Below are positions 62,618 to 64,000 of a stretch of DNA of 64,000 nt, one piece after another. A program made the translations under genes and the position numbers. The notes beneath the pieces were generated by a model. It did not search any database, was not told where the DNA came from, and saw only the letters and a list, made by a program, of their open reading frames with translations. This stretch comes from Scatolibacter rhodanostii. Its GTDB lineage: Bacteria > Bacillota > Clostridia > Oscillospirales > Acutalibacteraceae. The stretch's first letter is position 1. Every line of letters starts with the position of its first letter. The stretch is taken from contig NZ_FZLO01000005.1 in the NCBI RefSeq assembly GCF_900197595.1, positions 124,001 through 188,000 of the forward strand, read 5' to 3'.

Positions 62618-62784
62618 TTTATCTGCAGATAGGAATTTCTCTTTTAATTCTTTCTATTTTGTATGCGATTGGAATTAAATGTTTTTACTTTCGTAAGTAT
62701 AGAGAAAAAATTGAATCACTGGAGAGGGAGATTGAAGATAAGAAACTTGAAATTGACAATCTTAATAAAGAGCTAAAAAAATAA
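62614..62784 (+). CDS. Small membrane-anchored coiled-coil protein
   Basis: A 56-aa ORF starting MIYLQIGISLLILSILYAIG, one membrane helix, then a charged coiled coil (REKIESLEREIEDKKLEIDNLNKEL). It overlaps the previous gene by 4 bp (ATGA) with AGGAGG upstream, so translation is likely. It may pair with the preceding coiled-coil protein. A terminator follows. Confidence 0.65.
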   Translation: MIYLQIGISLLILSILYAIGIKCFYFRKYREKIESLEREIEDKKLEIDNLNKELKK

Positions 62785-62796
62785 ATACATATAAAT

Positions 62797-62836
62797 AAAA
62801 GCAGCTGCTATGAAATCTTAGCAGCTGCTTTTATTT
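62797..62836 (+). terminator. Terminator of the mob operon
   Basis: A perfect 14-bp stem, AAAAGCAGCTGCTA with TAGCAGCTGCTTTT, encloses TGAAATCT and continues in T/A. It lies 12 bp after the last small gene. Confidence 0.92.
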
Positions 62837-62857
62837 ATGATATGAGAGGATAATATT

Positions 62858-63169
62858 ATGAAGGTAAGAGTAACAAAGGCTACACTTGACACAAGGGCTT
62901 TTATCCGTTGGACAAGAAGAAATCTTAAAGGGTCTGAGGGTGACATCATTTTACTATTGATGGAATTTCCAGAGGGTTTGACAGCGGAACAGCTTACAGA
63001 TGATTTAAATATTAAACGTCGTACACTAACTTATATTTTGCAAAGACTTAAGAAGAGAGGTTATATCAAAGATTATCGAAAATATTCTAACCGCACGGAT
63101 TTAAAACTTGGCAATTCAAAGATTAAGGTTTTTCAGCTGTCAAAGGCATTGGAACACTTTTTGAAATAA
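62858..63169 (+). CDS. Winged-helix DNA-binding protein
   Basis: A 103-aa protein with a helix-turn-helix of the MarR/ArsR type at residues about 30-75 (LLMEFPEGLTAEQLTDDLNIKRRTLTYILQRLKKRGYIKDY). It has no sensor domain. It lies after the mob operon with its own GAGAGGA ribosome site and is probably a regulator of the element. Its target is unknown. Confidence 0.78.
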   Translation: MKVRVTKATLDTRAFIRWTRRNLKGSEGDIILLLMEFPEGLTAEQLTDDLNIKRRTLTYILQRLKKRGYIKDYRKYSNRTDLKLGNSKIKVFQLSKALEHFLK

Positions 63170-63182
63170 GGAGGAATTACAA

Positions 63183-63275
63183 ATGAAACATCATGCATAT
63201 AATTTAGAAAAGAATCAATTTAGTGGTGGATATATGGCTATTGAAGAAGATGTTTTTAGCTTGATTCATGGATAA
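63183..63275 (+). CDS. 30-residue ORF, possibly truncated
   Basis: MKHHAYNLEKNQFSGGYMAIEEDVFSLIHG, written here only as an ORF of 30 codons (opening MKHHAYNLEKNQF). It starts 13 bp after the winged-helix gene with a perfect AGGAGG site, so it is probably translated. The sequence beyond its stop decays, suggesting the start of a larger lost gene. Confidence 0.45.
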   Translation: MKHHAYNLEKNQFSGGYMAIEEDVFSLIHG

Positions 63276-63508
63276 GAGTTGAAATTCTATCAGTACAGCA
63301 CTGTGCGTCATGCTTAGTGATTTGTAGTGGACAGATTATTCTTGATGTGCTTGTAGAATAAACTTTATTTTCGATGATGTTCCTGAAGACAAATTATTCC
63401 AAAAAGAAATCAACTTTATATCTATTATGATCATAGGAAAATTGCAGCAGGTATTATACAACAATAAATATTAGAGTTATAATTAATCTTAAGTTTTTGA
63501 TAAAAAAT
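63276..63508. other. Gap without recognisable genes
   Basis: AT-rich sequence between the 30-codon ORF and the LysR remnant. All frames are broken and no promoter, RNA or repeat stands out. It looks like decayed coding DNA. Confidence 0.4.
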
Positions 63509-63860
63509 TTACCATTTATCTTTATGATATATCGGTTGCGAAGCAAGTCTATAGTTTGTCAGATAGTTTAGTTTCACCAATTCGTTATTATCAAGTTCTT
63601 TTTGAACCAATAATTGATGAAGAACGCATATGCCAAGCCCACTAGGCACGATTTGTTTGATTACTTGCCTAAATTTTACTTCTAAAACTTTTGAATGATT
63701 AACGATTTATGGATTTATTTTCATTTTCTTTACTTTATTTTACAACGGATTTTATTGTGTTGTCCTAGTCAGGAATAAAGAAGAATATTTGTTTTGTAAG
63801 CAAAATTGCGGTTGATATATTTCTAAAAGTTCATCACTTATATTGACTTTTAGACCTTAA
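63509..63860 (-). pseudogene. Remnant of a LysR-family regulator
   Basis: On the minus strand, a frame ending at 63509 reads KVLEVKFRQVIKQIVPSGLG, then ICVLHQLLVQKELDNNELVKL and ends PIYHKDKW. This is the C-terminal part of a LysR effector domain. Upstream another frame reads KVNISDELLEIYQPQFCLQN before a stop. No N-terminal HTH is present. It is a pseudogene, unrelated in detail to the LysR at 46110. Confidence 0.6.
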
Positions 63861-63956
63861 ATGATATAATATATTGAAATATTACCAATTAATATTTAGC
63901 ATGATTCCGGTTGGACAAACTGCTTTTATCTGTTTGTTTTCAAGTTTTTGAGCTTC

Positions 63957-63998
63957 AGGGTGGAGAGCTCCCAAAAAGGGAGTTTTTCACCCTTTTTG
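63957..63998 (+). terminator. Nested terminator at the right edge
   Basis: An inner CTCCC/GGGAG stem (loop AAAAA) followed by TTTTT is enclosed by AGGGTG/CACCCT with a second run of Ts. Two alternative terminators share the same site. The gene it serves is not visible. Confidence 0.7.
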
Positions 63999-64000
63999 TC

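Noticed and set aside
1-64000. CRISPR array, rRNA genes or complete tRNA genes
   Set aside because: No regularly spaced repeats, rRNA sequence or full cloverleaf were seen. The only tRNA-like sequence is the 23-bp 3' fragment at 55466.
55500-64000. Insertion-sequence transposase or integrase within the element
   Set aside because: No DDE, serine or tyrosine recombinase motif was found in any frame. The integrase is expected beyond the right edge.

Overview
The window is a low-GC Bacillota chromosome segment, most likely from class Clostridia. The evidence is the gene orders topA-trmFO, rnc-smc-ftsY and yajC-TIGR04086, an L20-type leader before infC-rpmI-rplT, a Gram-positive-type lysine riboswitch, and strong AGGAGG ribosome sites. 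A methyl-accepting chemotaxis protein suggests a motile cell. The species cannot be named from this sequence alone.

1-36 kb is mostly conserved core. A minus-strand DUF711/ACT pair is followed by typA, the infC-rpmI-rplT operon, an RNA methyltransferase, dprA, topA, trmFO, plsX, rnc, an Elp3-like radical SAM gene, smc, ftsY, rdgB, yhbY, nadD, yqeK, rsfS and leuS. Next come a GNAT gene, a GH36 alpha-galactosidase, a HAD phosphatase and the minus-strand lysine operon asd-dapA-dapB-ACT, which sits behind a lysine riboswitch. The queuosine/secretion cluster queA-tgt-yajC-TIGR04086 and a chemoreceptor close this part.

36-49.5 kb is accessory regulatory and metabolic sequence. It holds a frameshifted MerR/GyrI-like regulator, DUF6273, AraC-type regulators, a small P-loop kinase, a methyltransferase, a SEC-C methionine aminopeptidase, a GH5 glycosidase with its own MerR regulator, and a LysR gene divergent from an OFA-type transporter and a short-chain dehydrogenase.

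49.5-55.4 kb looks like acquired resistance- or stress-type DNA. An attenuator with a ten-residue leader peptide and two terminators precedes a second RsgA-like GTPase coupled to an aminoglycoside-phosphotransferase-fold kinase. Decayed fragments follow, then an ABC exporter interrupted by one amber codon. A 33-bp near-identical direct repeat of the ABC 3' end brackets this block.

At 55,466 there is a 23-bp copy of a tRNA-Trp 3' end, which I read as the attachment site of an integrated Tn1549-like element extending rightwards past the window. The element shows ParA, a truncated ParB, a cell-wall-hydrolase conjugation protein broken by a 20-bp tandem duplication, an oriT-like hairpin region, MobC, a MOBP relaxase and small accessory genes. 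It is decaying: ParB is cut, the hydrolase is frameshifted, and a LysR remnant lies at the right edge.
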